Positions 1 through 9,605 of a stretch of 64,000 bases of DNA are shown here, piece after piece; the first letter of the stretch is position 1; every line of letters begins with the position of its first letter. A program made the translations under genes and the position numbers. The notes beneath the pieces are model-generated. The model did no database searches. It saw only the letters and a program-made list of their open reading frames with translations, and had not been told where the DNA came from. Origin of the DNA: Acidiphilium iwatense (GTDB taxonomy: Bacteria > Pseudomonadota > Alphaproteobacteria > Acetobacterales > Acetobacteraceae); NCBI RefSeq assembly GCF_021556475.1, contig NZ_JAKGBZ010000009.1, forward strand, positions 49,504-113,503, written 5' to 3'.

Positions 1-198
1 GCAGGCTATCCATAAATTTACGCGGTCACCACAATAGGAGGACAGAGCTAAAACGGAACCGTAATTTGAGACGATAGCTGGATGGAGAGATTAAGAATAG
101 ATTAATGCGACATGTAACGCAAAAAATATAAATCACTCCGAACATTCCGCGCGCCGAACCCTGGCCGCGCCCGCCAAGCTGGGCTATCGCGTGTTCCC
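1..198. other. Upstream non-coding stretch, no gene seen
   Basis: The stretch before the first gene is visibly richer in A and T than the rest of the window. It shows no convincing reading frame on either strand. It contains an isolated purine-rich ribosome-binding-like segment near 35-45 that is not followed by a supportable ORF. It may be the 5' region of the following phosphatase gene or the tail of a gene lying outside the window. Confidence 0.4.
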
Positions 199-1713
199 AT
201 GAACGGCCCGGCACCGGACCAGTTGCGCGATCCCCGCTCCCAGACAGCTCCGCGCCGCGCGGTGGTCGATCTGGGGTCCAATTCGGTCCGCCTCGTGGTG
301 TTCGAGGGCCAGTCCCGCAATCCGGTGCAGATTTTCAACGAAAAAGCGGTCCTCCGCCTCGCGCGCGGCCTGATCCGCACCGGCAGGCTGGACGAGGCGG
401 CGATGGACGAGGCCGCCACGGTGATCCGCCGCTACGGCGCGATCGCCCGCGCCATGGGCGCGCATCCGTTCGAGGCACTGGCCACCTCGGCGGTGCGCGA
501 CGCCGAAAACGGCCCGGATTTCGTCGCCCGGCTCGAAGCCGCGACACCCGGCCTCAAGGTCGTGGTGCTGTCCGGCGAGCAGGAGGCGCATCTCTCGGCC
601 GAGGGCGTGCTCTGCGGCATTCCTGGCGCCGACGGCATTCTCGCCGATCTCGGCGGCGGCTCGCTCGAAGCCGTGCGCCTCTCGGCGGGCACAATCGGCG
701 ATGCCGCGACCATGCCGATCGGCGTGATCCGCCTCGCCGAACGCGCGGCCGGAGACCCCATCCGCGCGAAAGCCATCGTCGCCGGGGAATTGGCCGAGCT
801 GCCCTTTCTGTCCGACGGCGCGGGCGGCGACCTCTATGTCTCCGGCGGCGCGTTCCGCGCGCTCGCGCGCATCCATATCGCCCAGACCGGCTATCCGCTC
901 GCCATGGTCCACCACTACACGATCGGGCGCGAGGAGGCGCGCGACCTCTCGGCGGTGATCGGCGAGGCCAGCCGGAAACTGATCGAGCGGATGCCGGGGG
1001 CCGCGCGCAAGCGCATCGAGGATCTGCCCTTCGCCGCGATCATTCTCCGCCGCCTGCTGCGCGCGACCGGCGCCGCCCGCGTGGTGTTCAGCGCCAACGG
1101 GCTGCGCGAGGGCTGGTTCCTGCGCCAGCTCCCGCCCGCGATGCGCGAGCAGGACCCGCTGGTCGCCGCCGGGCGCGACCTCACCATCGGCCTGCTGCGC
1201 GACCCCAATTTGCCGGACGCGCTGATCGGCTGGACCGCGCCGCTGTTTCCCGCCGAAACCCACGCCCAGCACCGGCTGCGCGAGGCCGCCTGCTGGTTTT
1301 CCGATATCGGCAATCACGAACACCCGGAATACCGCGCCGAACAGGCGTTTTTGCGCGTCCTGCGCCAGACCGGAGTCGGGCTCGACCACCATGCCCGCGC
1401 CTTTCTCGCCCTCACCCTGGCGCTGCGCTACGAAGCCCCGATCGAAAGCCCGTTTCTCGCCCCTGCGCGCGCTTTGCTCGACATGGCCGCCGCCCGCCGC
1501 GCCGAAACCCTCGGCGTCGCACTGCGCCTCGCCTATACGCTCTCCGCCGGCACGCCCGCTCTGCTCGCCGCCACCAGCCTGATCCCGCGGGATGGCCGCC
1601 TCGTCCTCACCCTCGATGCGGCGAGCGGCGTGTTCGCCGGCGACCCGATCGAGCGCCGCCTTGCCCGCCTCGCCTCGATGGTCGGGCTCGATCCCGAAAC
1701 CCGCCTGATCTGA
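199..1713 (+). CDS. ppx: Ppx/GppA exopolyphosphatase family phosphatase
   Basis: Predicted exopolyphosphatase or guanosine pentaphosphate phosphatase of the ASKHA fold, acting in the cytosol on polyphosphate or pppGpp. The first phosphate loop DLGSNSVRLVVFEG begins at residue 24, and the second, DLGGGSLE, lies near residues 148-155. At 504 residues it has the usual length, with a C-terminal helical HD-like half (FSDIGNHEHPEYRAEQAF). The ATG at 199 is the first in-frame start that keeps the whole N-terminal loop; no strong ribosome-binding site precedes it. The next genes run on the opposite strand, so it appears to be transcribed alone. Ppx and GppA cannot be told apart from sequence alone. 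Confidence 0.88.
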   Translation: MNGPAPDQLRDPRSQTAPRRAVVDLGSNSVRLVVFEGQSRNPVQIFNEKAVLRLARGLIRTGRLDEAAMDEAATVIRRYGAIARAMGAHPFEALATSAVRDAENGPDFVARLEAATPGLKVVVLSGEQEAHLSAEGVLCGIPGADGILADLGGGSLEAVRLSAGTIGDAATMPIGVIRLAERAAGDPIRAKAIVAGELAELPFLSDGAGGDLYVSGGAFRALARIHIAQTGYPLAMVHHYTIGREEARDLSAVIGEASRKLIERMPGAARKRIEDLPFAAIILRRLLRATGAARVVFSANGLREGWFLRQLPPAMREQDPLVAAGRDLTIGLLRDPNLPDALIGWTAPLFPAETHAQHRLREAACWFSDIGNHEHPEYRAEQAFLRVLRQTGVGLDHHARAFLALTLALRYEAPIESPFLAPARALLDMAAARRAETLGVALRLAYTLSAGTPALLAATSLIPRDGRLVLTLDAASGVFAGDPIERRLARLASMVGLDPETRLI

Positions 1714-1792
1714 GCGCCCCGAGTGTGGTCTTTCAGGAGGTTGTCCATCCGGTCCTGAGCGAGGAAGCTGAACTTGTCGCCGCCGCGTCCCG

Positions 1793-2236
1793 TCACCCCG
1801 CCGCCTTCACCCAGCCGTGCTCGCCCTGCTGCCAATAGGTCAAGGTGTGACCTGCTTCCTTCGCGACGCGCCACCGCTCCCGCGCCGCCGCGACCGCATC
1901 CGCGTCATTGCCGTCGAACATATCGAAAACCCGGTCGAACCGGGAAAAATCCGCCGCCGCGTCATCCACCAGGAACAAAAATCGCGCGCCATTCGGCACG
2001 TCGCCGCCCTCGGTCAGCCAGATCGGCTGATCCGCGCCGAACCCCATCGAAGCCGTGCCGTGCGGCAGCCAGTCGGGGTTCGCGCTCAGCCATAGCGACG
2101 CATCCAGCGCCGCGATCCGCGCCGCATCGCCCCGCACCACCGCGCGCTGTCCCGCCGCCAGTGTCCGCCCCAGCAGCGGCGCCAGCGCCTCCGCGACGCT
2201 CATCCGGGTCAGATGATAGAACCCGATCTCCGTCAC
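1793..2236 (-). CDS. holC: DNA polymerase III chi subunit
   Basis: HolC-type chi subunit of the replicative clamp loader, linking the polymerase III holoenzyme to SSB. The protein starts with the family signature VTEIGFYHLT, followed by an acidic region typical of the fold (FLFLVDDAAADFSRFDRVFDMF), and has about 147 residues, the normal length. The start is taken as GTG at the 2236 end because the family motif begins exactly there; the longer open frame upstream is antisense overlap with the neighbouring gene. It lies 4 bases downstream of the mrp stop and is probably co-transcribed with it. Confidence 0.87.
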   Translation of the reverse strand: MTEIGFYHLTRMSVAEALAPLLGRTLAAGQRAVVRGDAARIAALDASLWLSANPDWLPHGTASMGFGADQPIWLTEGGDVPNGARFLFLVDDAAADFSRFDRVFDMFDGNDADAVAAARERWRVAKEAGHTLTYWQQGEHGWVKAAG

Positions 2237-2240
2237 GGCG

Positions 2241-3308
2241 CTATTCAATGACGATGCGCGGCCCGGTCCGGCGCTCGCCGCCCAACTGCCCGGACACCGC
2301 TTCCGCCAGCGCCATGAACGCGCGCGCCGCTTCGCCGTCCGGTGCGCTCGCCGCGATCGGCGCGCCCGCATCCGATGTCTCGCGAATCGCCGGCAGGAGA
2401 GGAATTTCGCCGAGAAACGGCACGCCGATCCGCGCCGCTTCCGCCCGCGCCCCGCCATGGCCGAAAATATCGGTCCGCGTGCCGCAATTCGGGCAGCAGA
2501 AAAAGCTCATATTTTCGACGATCCCGAGCACCGGCACCCGCACCTGCCGGAACATCGAGACGCCGCGCCGCGCGTCCAGCAGCGCGATATCCTGCGGCGT
2601 CGACACCACCACCGCCCCGCTCAGCCGCACCCGCTGCGACAGCGTGAGCTGAATATCTCCGGTACCCGGCGGCAGGTCGATCACCATCACATCCAGCGCC
2701 GGCCACTCCACCTGGGTCATCAACTGGGTCAGCGCATTGAGCACCATCGGCCCGCGCCAGACCATCGCGGTCTCCTCGTCCACCACGTGGCCGATGGAAA
2801 TCGCCTTCAGCCCCCAGGCATCGACCGGGATCAGCTTGTTGCCCGCCATCTCGGGCTTGCCTTTGGTGCCCAGCATGCGAGGCAGGGAGGGTCCGTATAT
2901 ATCGGCATCCAGCAAACCCACGCTCATGCCCAGCGCCGCCAGCGACACCGCGAGATTGACCGCGACCGTCGATTTCCCGACCCCGCCCTTGCCCGACGCC
3001 ACCGCGACGATCGACCGCGCATTGGCGAGCAATGACGGTGCCTGGGCCGGCGTTTCGGCCGCCGCCGCGCGCGGCCCGGTGAACATCACGGTCGCGTTGC
3101 GCACGCCCTCCATCGCCGCCAGGTCGGCCTCGACCGCCCGGCGCAGCGGCTCCAGCTTCGCCGCGTCGGCCTTCGCCACGGTCAGCGCCACCTGGACCAT
3201 GCCGTCGCGCACCGCGACGCTGTCGATCATGGCGGGCGGCACAGTTCTCTTGTCGGCGGGCGCCCGAAACGCCGCGATCCGCGCCCGAATACTGGTCTCG
3301 TCGATCAT
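2241..3308 (-). CDS. apbC: Mrp/ApbC Fe-S cluster carrier ATPase
   Basis: P-loop NTPase of the Mrp/NBP35 family, which binds and transfers Fe-S clusters in the cytosol. An N-terminal DUF59/MIP18-like domain (about residues 1-75) is followed by the deviant Walker A GKGGVGKS at about 106-113. The cluster-binding CPNC motif lies near residues 268-275. At 355 residues it has the family's usual length. The start was set at the ATG ending at 3308, which begins the DUF59 domain; the frame is open further upstream only as antisense to the neighbour. It is the first gene of a likely apbC-holC unit. Confidence 0.9.
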   Translation of the reverse strand: MIDETSIRARIAAFRAPADKRTVPPAMIDSVAVRDGMVQVALTVAKADAAKLEPLRRAVEADLAAMEGVRNATVMFTGPRAAAAETPAQAPSLLANARSIVAVASGKGGVGKSTVAVNLAVSLAALGMSVGLLDADIYGPSLPRMLGTKGKPEMAGNKLIPVDAWGLKAISIGHVVDEETAMVWRGPMVLNALTQLMTQVEWPALDVMVIDLPPGTGDIQLTLSQRVRLSGAVVVSTPQDIALLDARRGVSMFRQVRVPVLGIVENMSFFCCPNCGTRTDIFGHGGARAEAARIGVPFLGEIPLLPAIRETSDAGAPIAASAPDGEAARAFMALAEAVSGQLGGERRTGPRIVIE

Positions 3309-3343
3309 GGTCAGAGTATCTCTCAATTTCGTTAAGATATGGT

Positions 3344-5386
3344 TTACATCGCGTCGCGGCGGGACGAAACCTGGGCCCTGAGCGCATCCGCCGTGTGCAC
3401 CGGCAGCGAACACACATTGCCCCCGCAGACGAAGGCCGCGGGCGTACCGCTCGCCTTGCCATGAGCCGGATGCGACACCGGCAGGCCGCTCGCATCGCCC
3501 ACCGGCAGCACCACGACCGTCGGATCGAACCCCGCCAGCGCGGCCCGATGCAGCGACGCGAACCGCGCATCGCCCCGATCGCCGACGATCACCACGCTGG
3601 TCGCCGCATCCAGCAGCGCCGCCGCGGCGAGCAGGGTCGGATAGGCGGCCAAAGCCCGCCGCTCGCCGGCATGGGCAGCGATCAGCGCTTCCGCGCGCGA
3701 GCGATAGTCCGCTCCGCCCGTCAGATGATACAGACATGCATAGCCTTCCGCCATCAGCCCGGCTCCGGCGGGTGTCGGCCCGTCGAACCCGCCGCGCGGC
3801 CGCATCCCGCAAGGCAGATCGCCCGAATCGTCGGCGGTGAGGAAAAACCCGCCGGCGCCGTCGCCGAATTTTTGCTCCGTTGCCGCCGCCAACGCCTCGG
3901 CCCGCGCCAGATACGCCGCTTCGCCGGTCGCCTGATACAGCGCCAAGGCCGCGCGCAGCATCGCCGCCTGATCGTCCAGCAGTCCAGCCGCCGAAATCCT
4001 GCCCCGCCGATACGCATGATCGACCCGGCCATCCGCCCGCCCCAGCAACGCCATCACCGCCCGGAACGCCGAAACCGCCGTTTCCAGCCAATCCGTCCGC
4101 CCGAACACCGCACTCGCCCGCACCAGCGCGGCGATCGCCAGCCCGTTCCAGTCGGCCAGTATCTTGTCGTCCCGGCCCGGCCGCACCCGCCGGTCCCGCA
4201 CCACGCGCAACCGCGCGCGCAATTCCGCCAGCTTGCGCTCCGTCGCCGCATCCTCGGGATGCGTCGCGCGGGTCAGAATGATCTTCCCCTCCCAGTTGCC
4301 CTGTGCCGGACACGGATAATGCGCCTCGAAGGTTGAAAAATCGTTACCGAGAGCGTCGATCAGCTCCTGCCGGGTCCAGACATAGAATTTCCCTTCCTCG
4401 CCCTCGGAATCGGCATCCTCGGAGGCGGCGAACGCCACCGCCCCGCTCGGCGCCGGATCTTCCGAAGCCGGCATGTCGCGCAACAGCCATTCGACCGTCT
4501 CGGCGGCGCGCGCATGGAGCAAAAAATCCGGCTCGGCGGCATAGGCCAGCGCCAGCAGATCGAGCAGCAGCGCATTGTCGTAGAGCATTTTCTCGAAATG
4601 CGGCACAAGCCATTCCGCGTCGGTCGAATACCGCGAAAACCCGCCGCCGAGGTGGTCATAAATCCCGCCCTGGCCCATCCGCGCCAGCATCAGCGCGACC
4701 GCCGCTCCGGCCTCGTGCCGGCCGGTGCGGGCGTATTCGCCCCAGAGAAACCGGAAAATTGGCGGATTCGGGAATTTCGGCGCGCCTTTCAGCCCGCCAT
4801 CCGTCCAATCGACCATGCCGATGAACCGCTCCGCCACCGCATCCAGATCGCCCGGCGTCAGCGGTCCGGCCGGTGCCGGCGCCGCCTGCGCCACGATCCG
4901 CCGCATCAGCGACTCCCCGCTCTGCTCCAGCCTGGCCCGGTCCTTCGCCCACGCATCGGCGACGCCCCTCAGCACCTGGCGGAACGACGGCCGGCCCCAG
5001 CGCGGCTCGGGCGGAAAATACGTCCCGCCATAGATCGGCGCGCCCTCCGGCGTCAGCACCATGGTCAGCGGCCAGCCGCCCTGCTCGCCCATCGCCTGCA
5101 GCGCCGCCATATAGATATGGTCGATATCCGGCCGTTCCTCGCGATCCACCTTGATGCTCACGTAATGCGCATTCATCAGCGCCGCTGTCTCGGCATCCTC
5201 GAAACTCTCATGCGCCATCACGTGGCACCAATGGCAGGCGGCGTAGCCGATCGAGAGCAAAATCGGCTTCTGCTCCGCCGCCGCGCGCGCCAGGGTTTCG
5301 GGTGTCCACATCCGCCAATCCACCGGATTGTCGGCGTGCTGCAGCAGATAGGGCGAGGTTGCGGCGGCGAGGGCGTTTCCGGTCAT
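3344..5386 (-). CDS. DUF255 / YyaL thioredoxin-domain protein
   Basis: Large cytosolic protein of the YyaL/SPATA20 family. The N-terminal thioredoxin-like domain holds the hallmark CHWCH at residues 51-55 within [18 protein letters not shown]. The rest resembles an (alpha/alpha)6 barrel of the six-hairpin glycosidase or epimerase type ([45 protein letters not shown]). At 680 residues it is full length. The biochemical role of the family is not established. It lies 35 bases upstream of apbC in the same direction. Confidence 0.85.
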   Translation of the reverse strand: MTGNALAAATSPYLLQHADNPVDWRMWTPETLARAAAEQKPILLSIGYAACHWCHVMAHESFEDAETAALMNAHYVSIKVDREERPDIDHIYMAALQAMGEQGGWPLTMVLTPEGAPIYGGTYFPPEPRWGRPSFRQVLRGVADAWAKDRARLEQSGESLMRRIVAQAAPAPAGPLTPGDLDAVAERFIGMVDWTDGGLKGAPKFPNPPIFRFLWGEYARTGRHEAGAAVALMLARMGQGGIYDHLGGGFSRYSTDAEWLVPHFEKMLYDNALLLDLLALAYAAEPDFLLHARAAETVEWLLRDMPASEDPAPSGAVAFAASEDADSEGEEGKFYVWTRQELIDALGNDFSTFEAHYPCPAQGNWEGKIILTRATHPEDAATERKLAELRARLRVVRDRRVRPGRDDKILADWNGLAIAALVRASAVFGRTDWLETAVSAFRAVMALLGRADGRVDHAYRRGRISAAGLLDDQAAMLRAALALYQATGEAAYLARAEALAAATEQKFGDGAGGFFLTADDSGDLPCGMRPRGGFDGPTPAGAGLMAEGYACLYHLTGGADYRSRAEALIAAHAGERRALAAYPTLLAAAALLDAATSVVIVGDRGDARFASLHRAALAGFDPTVVVLPVGDASGLPVSHPAHGKASGTPAAFVCGGNVCSLPVHTADALRAQVSSRRDAM

Positions 5387-5459
5387 CGGGTCTGTGCGCT
5401 TCCAGGATCATGGTTCCATCGGTAGATAGCAGCCGACAGCAAAAGCGCGAGACCCCCGG

Positions 5460-5801
5460 ATGACCGATCAGCCACCCTATTTCACCAACCACGTCTTCGT
5501 CTGCGGCAATCGCCGCCCGGACGACCACCCGCGCGGCTCCTGTGCTGCGAAAGGCTCGGAAAAACTGCGCGATTACATGAAAGCCCGCGCCAAGGAACTC
5601 GGCCTTGCCGGGGTTCGGATCAACGCCGCCGGCTGCCTCGACCGCTGCGAGCACGGCCCAACCATGGTCATCTATCCGCGCGGCACCTGGTATCGCATCC
5701 CCGATCGTGATGCGGTCGATCGCGTGCTGATCGAGGATATCCGCGACGGCAACCCCATCGCGGAGCTGATGCTGCCCGCCGAAATAGCCCAAGCCAAATG
5801 A
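5460..5801 (+). CDS. Thioredoxin-like [2Fe-2S] ferredoxin
   Basis: Small (2Fe-2S) ferredoxin-domain protein, 113 residues. Four cysteines fit the thioredoxin-like ferredoxin pattern: C15, C28, C59 and C63, in the contexts VFVCGN, GSCAAKG and GCLDRCEHGP. Such proteins carry electrons, but the partner cannot be told from sequence. Its stop overlaps the mnmE start (ATGA), so the two genes are probably translationally coupled, and it leads the downstream tRNA-modification and partition cluster. Confidence 0.85.
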   Translation: MTDQPPYFTNHVFVCGNRRPDDHPRGSCAAKGSEKLRDYMKARAKELGLAGVRINAAGCLDRCEHGPTMVIYPRGTWYRIPDRDAVDRVLIEDIRDGNPIAELMLPAEIAQAK

Positions 5802-7087
5802 TCGGCATCATTTTTGCTCCCGCCAGCGGGATCGGTGGGGCGATTTCGCTCATCCGCATCAGCGGCGCGGGCACCGACGCGCTGATCGCGGCCCTCGCCG
5901 GCACTTTGCCGAAGCCGCGCCGCGCCGCGCTGCGCGATTTTCGCGCTCCCGACGGCACGGTACTCGATCGCGGGATTCTGCTCCGGTTTCCGGCGCCGAA
6001 TTCCTATACCGGCGAGGATTACGCGGAACTCCATGTCCATGGCGGACGTGCCGTGCGGTCCGCCATCGCCAATGCGCTGGTCGCTCTCGGCGCGCGCCCC
6101 GCCGAAGCCGGCGAATTTTCCCGCCGCGCCTTCGGCAACGGCAAACTCGACCTGCTGGAAGCCGAGGGCATCGCCGATCTGATTGACGCCGAAACCGAGG
6201 CCCAGCGCCGTCTGGCGCTCGATCAGGCGGGCGGGGCGATGAGCCGCGCGATCGGCGCATGGCGCGAGGCGCTGGTCGGGCTGATGGCGCGCCAGGCTGC
6301 CCTGATCGACTTTTCCGACGAAGACCTGCCGTCCGAGGTCGAAGCCGCGATGCTCGCTGCCATCGCGACGCTGCGCGACGAGATCGTCGCTGCTCTGGGT
6401 GCCGGCACTGCCGCCGAACGGCTGCGCGAAGGCATCGACATCGTGGTGCTCGGCGCGCCCAACGTCGGCAAATCCACTCTGGTCAACGCGATCGCGGGCG
6501 AAGAGGTCGCCATCGTCTCGGAAACCCCCGGCACCACGCGCGATGCGATCGGCGTGCGCATCGATCTCGGCGGCGTGCCCGTGCGCCTTATCGATACCGC
6601 CGGGCTGCGCGAGTCCACCGACGCCATCGAGGCCGAAGGCGTGCGCCGCGCGCGCGCTCATGGCGCCCGCGCCGATTTTTTGCTTCTCATTTCTGCTCCG
6701 CCGGATTTTATGGCACCTGAAGCGCCGCCTGGTATCGAAACCTTGCTGGTCGCGACCAAATCCGATCTTCCTTTTGCGCCGCCTGACAATGCTTTGGCGG
6801 TCAGCGCGAAAACCGGCGCCGGCATGGCCACGCTGATCGAAATTCTGAAGGCGCGGGTTATGGATTTGACCGATCGCGGCGCCGGTCCGGCCTTGCCACG
6901 ACCCCGGCAGATGACCTGTCTGCGCGACATGGTTGCGGCGCTCGATCGGGCGATGGCGGTCTCGGCGCCGGAACTGCGCGCCGAGGAATTGCAACTCGCC
7001 GCCAATGCCGTCGCTCGCCTGACCGGGGTGATTGGCGTGGAAGACGTGCTCGATCAGGTGTTTTCCAGCTTCTGCATCGGCAAATAA
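5798..7087 (+). CDS. mnmE: tRNA modification GTPase MnmE
   Basis: MnmE, with MnmG, installs the cmnm5 or nm5 group on wobble uridine 34 of several tRNAs. Visible are an N-terminal folate-binding domain ([15 protein letters not shown]), a GTPase domain with the G1 loop GAPNVGKST at about 219-226 and DTAG near 266-269, and the C-terminal CIGK with its catalytic cysteine as the last residues. At 429 residues it is slightly compact but complete. It overlaps the ferredoxin stop by 4 bases, and mnmG follows after 16 bases. Confidence 0.95.
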   Translation: MIGIIFAPASGIGGAISLIRISGAGTDALIAALAGTLPKPRRAALRDFRAPDGTVLDRGILLRFPAPNSYTGEDYAELHVHGGRAVRSAIANALVALGARPAEAGEFSRRAFGNGKLDLLEAEGIADLIDAETEAQRRLALDQAGGAMSRAIGAWREALVGLMARQAALIDFSDEDLPSEVEAAMLAAIATLRDEIVAALGAGTAAERLREGIDIVVLGAPNVGKSTLVNAIAGEEVAIVSETPGTTRDAIGVRIDLGGVPVRLIDTAGLRESTDAIEAEGVRRARAHGARADFLLLISAPPDFMAPEAPPGIETLLVATKSDLPFAPPDNALAVSAKTGAGMATLIEILKARVMDLTDRGAGPALPRPRQMTCLRDMVAALDRAMAVSAPELRAEELQLAANAVARLTGVIGVEDVLDQVFSSFCIGK

Positions 7088-7103
7088 TGCTATAGGCGGC
7101 GCC

Positions 7104-8822
7104 ATGAGCGAGACGGAGCAAAACTTCGATGTGGTGGTGATCGGCGGCGGCCACGCCGGAACCGAGGCGGCGGCCGCGTCGGCGCGGATCGGCGCGCGCA
7201 CCCTGCTACTGACCCACCGTCTCGACCGGATCGGCGAAATGTCGTGCAATCCGGCGATCGGCGGGATCGGCAAGGGCCATCTGGTGCGCGAGATCGACGC
7301 GCTGGATGGCATCATGGGCCGCGCCGCCGATGCCGCCTGCATCCATTTCAAGATGCTCAACCGCGCCAAGGGCCCGGCGGTGCGCGGCCCGCGCGCGCAG
7401 GCGGATCGGGCGCTGTATCGGGAAGCGGTTCAGGCGAGGCTGCGCGATCAACCCAATCTTTCGCTCCGCGAAGGCGAGGCGGCGGACCTGGAACTTGCCG
7501 CGGACGGATCGCTCGCGGCGGTGCTCACCGCCGATGGCGCACGAATCGCGTGCAGGACGGCGGTTCTGACCACGGGGACGTTCCTGCGCGGTCTTCTGCA
7601 TTTCGGCGATCGCACCGAAGCCGGCGGCCGGGTGGGCGATGCGGCGTCGAACGCGCTGGCCGCGCGCTTGCTCGGGCTCGGATTGGCGCTGGGCCGGCTG
7701 AAAACCGGCACGCCGGCGCGATTGGACAAAAAATCGATCGACTGGGACTCGCTGCCCGAGGACAAGGGCGAGCACCCGCCGACGCCGTTCAGCCTGCTGA
7801 CCGAGTGGATCGAAAACCGGCAGATTTCGTGCCGGATCACCGAAACCACCGCCGCGACCCACGCGATCATCCAGGCAAACCTGCACCGCTCGGCGGTGTA
7901 TGGCGGCAGGATCGCAGGGATCGGGCCGCGCTATTGCCCCTCCATCGAGGACAAGGTGGTTCGCTTCGCCGACAAGTCCCGTCATCAGGTGTTCCTGGAG
8001 CCGGAGGGGTTGGACGACGACACGGTCTATCCGAACGGGATTTCGACAAGTTTGCCGGTCGAGGTGCAGGAAGCGTTCATCCGCACCATGCCGGGCCTGT
8101 CGCGCGCGGTGTTGCTCCGTCCCGGCTATGCGGTGGAATATGATTATATCGACCCGCGCGAACTGACCCATGATCTGGCGCTGAAGCGCGTGGCCGGCCT
8201 GTTTCTCGCCGGACAGATCAACGGCACCACCGGCTATGAGGAAGCCGGCGCGCAGGGGATCGTCGCCGGGATCAATGCCGCGCGGCGCGCGGGAGGCTCG
8301 GCACCGGTCACGGTCGGGCGGGCCGAAGGCTATATCGGCGTGCTGATCGACGATCTGGTGACGCGCGGCGTGACCGAACCATATCGGATGTTCACCTCGC
8401 GCGCCGAGCACCGGCTGAGTCTGCGGGCGGATAATGCCGATATCAGGCTGACGCCGCGCGGGATCGCTTGGGGCTGCGTCGGTCCGGCGCGGCGCAAGGC
8501 GTTCGAAGGCTTGCGGGCGGATATTGCGAGTGGCGCGGCAGGGGTGCGGGCGCGCGACATCGTCGAGGCGGACCGGCTCTATGCCGGGTATGTCGCGCGG
8601 CAGGCGGCGGAAATCCGCGCGCGCGAGAAGGATGATGCGGTGCTGATTCCGGGTGATTTCGATTATCGCGCGGTGGGCGGTTTGTCGACGGAGCTGCTGG
8701 CGCGGCTGGAGCGATTCCGACCCGCCTCGCTGGGGGTTGCGGGGCGGCTGGAGGGAATGACACCGGCGGCTTTGGGCGCGCTATTCGCGGCGCTGCGCAA
8801 GCCGCGCGCGCTCGCCGCGTGA
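7104..8822 (+). CDS. mnmG: tRNA uridine-5-carboxymethylaminomethyl modification enzyme MnmG
   Basis: FAD-dependent partner of MnmE in wobble-uridine modification. The dinucleotide-binding motif [12 protein letters not shown] lies at residues 13-24, and the family block [16 protein letters not shown] follows. The start was placed at ATG 7104, just before the FAD motif; the open frame reaches further back into mnmE. The protein is only about 572 residues. Compared with my memory of well-known MnmG proteins, the C-terminal helical domain appears to lack roughly 45-50 residues between LRADIASG and [10 protein letters not shown], while the final YRAVGGLS region is intact. The rsmG start overlaps its end. 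Confidence 0.93.
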   Translation: MSETEQNFDVVVIGGGHAGTEAAAASARIGARTLLLTHRLDRIGEMSCNPAIGGIGKGHLVREIDALDGIMGRAADAACIHFKMLNRAKGPAVRGPRAQADRALYREAVQARLRDQPNLSLREGEAADLELAADGSLAAVLTADGARIACRTAVLTTGTFLRGLLHFGDRTEAGGRVGDAASNALAARLLGLGLALGRLKTGTPARLDKKSIDWDSLPEDKGEHPPTPFSLLTEWIENRQISCRITETTAATHAIIQANLHRSAVYGGRIAGIGPRYCPSIEDKVVRFADKSRHQVFLEPEGLDDDTVYPNGISTSLPVEVQEAFIRTMPGLSRAVLLRPGYAVEYDYIDPRELTHDLALKRVAGLFLAGQINGTTGYEEAGAQGIVAGINAARRAGGSAPVTVGRAEGYIGVLIDDLVTRGVTEPYRMFTSRAEHRLSLRADNADIRLTPRGIAWGCVGPARRKAFEGLRADIASGAAGVRARDIVEADRLYAGYVARQAAEIRAREKDDAVLIPGDFDYRAVGGLSTELLARLERFRPASLGVAGRLEGMTPAALGALFAALRKPRALAA

Positions 8823-9448
8823 TGGCGATCGAGGCCGAAAAAAAGGTCCGGTTTGGTTCCTTTGTTTCACGTGAAACAAAGGAACCACTTCGATACTATT
8901 CGATATCGATCAAAAAATGGACCGAGCGGATCAACCTGATCGCCCGGAAGGATGCCAATGATGAGGCGATCTGGCAGCGGCATATCCTTGATTCTCTTCA
9001 GCTTTTGCCGCTGATTCCCAGTGACGTGGACTGCGCGGCCGATCTCGGTTCCGGGGCCGGGTTGCCGGGGCTGGTGCTCGCGATCGAACGGCCGGACATC
9101 CATGTGACGCTGATCGAGGCGGATCGGCGCAAGGCGGCGTTTCTGCAGACCATGGTGGCGGAACTGGGATTGAACGCTGCTGTGATCGCCGAGCGTATCG
9201 AAAAAGCGACGGTGGCGCCGGTAAAATTGGTCACGGCGCGGGCGCTGGCGCCGCTGCCGGCGTTGCTGGAGTATGCCCACCCGTTGCTTGCCGAAGGCGG
9301 GGTATGCCTGTTCCCGAAAGGGCGCGGGATGGAGACCGAATTGACCGCGGCGGTGCTGCAATGGCACATGAGGGTCGAGCGGTTTCCGAGTCAAACGGAC
9401 GCGGACGCCACGATCCTCCGTATCAGTGAGTTGCGCCGTGCAGCCTAG
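8822..9448 (+). CDS. rsmG: 16S rRNA G527 N7-methyltransferase RsmG (GidB)
   Basis: SAM-dependent methyltransferase of the small ribosomal subunit RNA. The SAM-binding motif DLGSGAGLPGL is near residues 73-83, and the conserved TARALAPLPALLEYA lies further on. At 208 residues it has normal length. Two adjacent ATGs (8819 and 8822) overlap the mnmG stop; the second is chosen, but the difference is immaterial. The N-terminal peptide FVSRET is the direct translation of a parS site. The stop codon is the TAG inside the CTAG end of a palindromic element. Confidence 0.92.
   Translation: MAIEAEKKVRFGSFVSRETKEPLRYYSISIKKWTERINLIARKDANDEAIWQRHILDSLQLLPLIPSDVDCAADLGSGAGLPGLVLAIERPDIHVTLIEADRRKAAFLQTMVAELGLNAAVIAERIEKATVAPVKLVTARALAPLPALLEYAHPLLAEGGVCLFPKGRGMETELTAAVLQWHMRVERFPSQTDADATILRISELRRAA
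8854..8887. promoter_or_regulatory. parS: parS centromere site within rsmG (34-bp perfect palindrome)
   Basis: The 16-mer TGTTTCACGTGAAACA at 8863-8878 matches the well-known bacterial parS consensus. It is the core of a longer perfect palindrome whose arms, 17 bases each, run 8854-8870 and 8871-8887. It sits about 670 bases upstream of parA and inside the rsmG reading frame, where it encodes the FVSRETKE segment. It is the expected loading site for the ParB encoded downstream. Confidence 0.9.
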
Positions 9449-9517
9449 TGTGGTTCTGAAATTCCTGCGGATGTGCGGCCGCGATTTTAGGAACTTCAGA
9501 ACAAAAAACCACACTAG
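9445..9517. repeat. Palindromic element 1, CTAGTGTGG ends
   Basis: Imperfect inverted repeat of 73 bases bounded by CTAG at both ends. The left arm CTAGTGTGGTTCTGAAATTC pairs with the right arm ending in ACCACACTAG, apart from a short AAAAA bulge and one mismatch. The left CTAG contains the rsmG stop codon. It could fold into a long hairpin in RNA and might act as a terminator or processing site. Its ends resemble those of the neighbouring element, suggesting a related repeat family. Confidence 0.7.
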
Positions 9518-9530
9518 AATCATAGGATTA

Positions 9531-9605
9531 CTAGTGTCCTCTCGATTTGGAAGTTCGTAACGTGACGGGTATTGGTGGTAACGAACTTCCAAATCGGAAC
9601 ACTAG
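9531..9605. repeat. Palindromic element 2, overlapping parA start
   Basis: Inverted repeat of 75 bases, again with CTAGTGT and ACACTAG ends. The inner arms GATTTGGAAGTTCGT (9544-9558) and ACGAACTTCCAAATC (9581-9595) are perfectly complementary. The parA reading frame begins inside it and the first 19 or so residues are read through it. It shares end sequence with the element 13 bases upstream, so the two look like adjacent members of one repeat family. Confidence 0.72.

Noticed and set aside
184..1392. 402-codon minus-strand frame opposite ppx
   Set aside because: Shadow of the phosphatase gene; low-complexity product and no motif.
1714..1792. Short minus-strand reading (DKFSFLAQDRMDNLLKDH) after ppx
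   Set aside because: No start with a ribosome-binding site and it runs into the phosphatase gene; possibly a remnant but not supportable.
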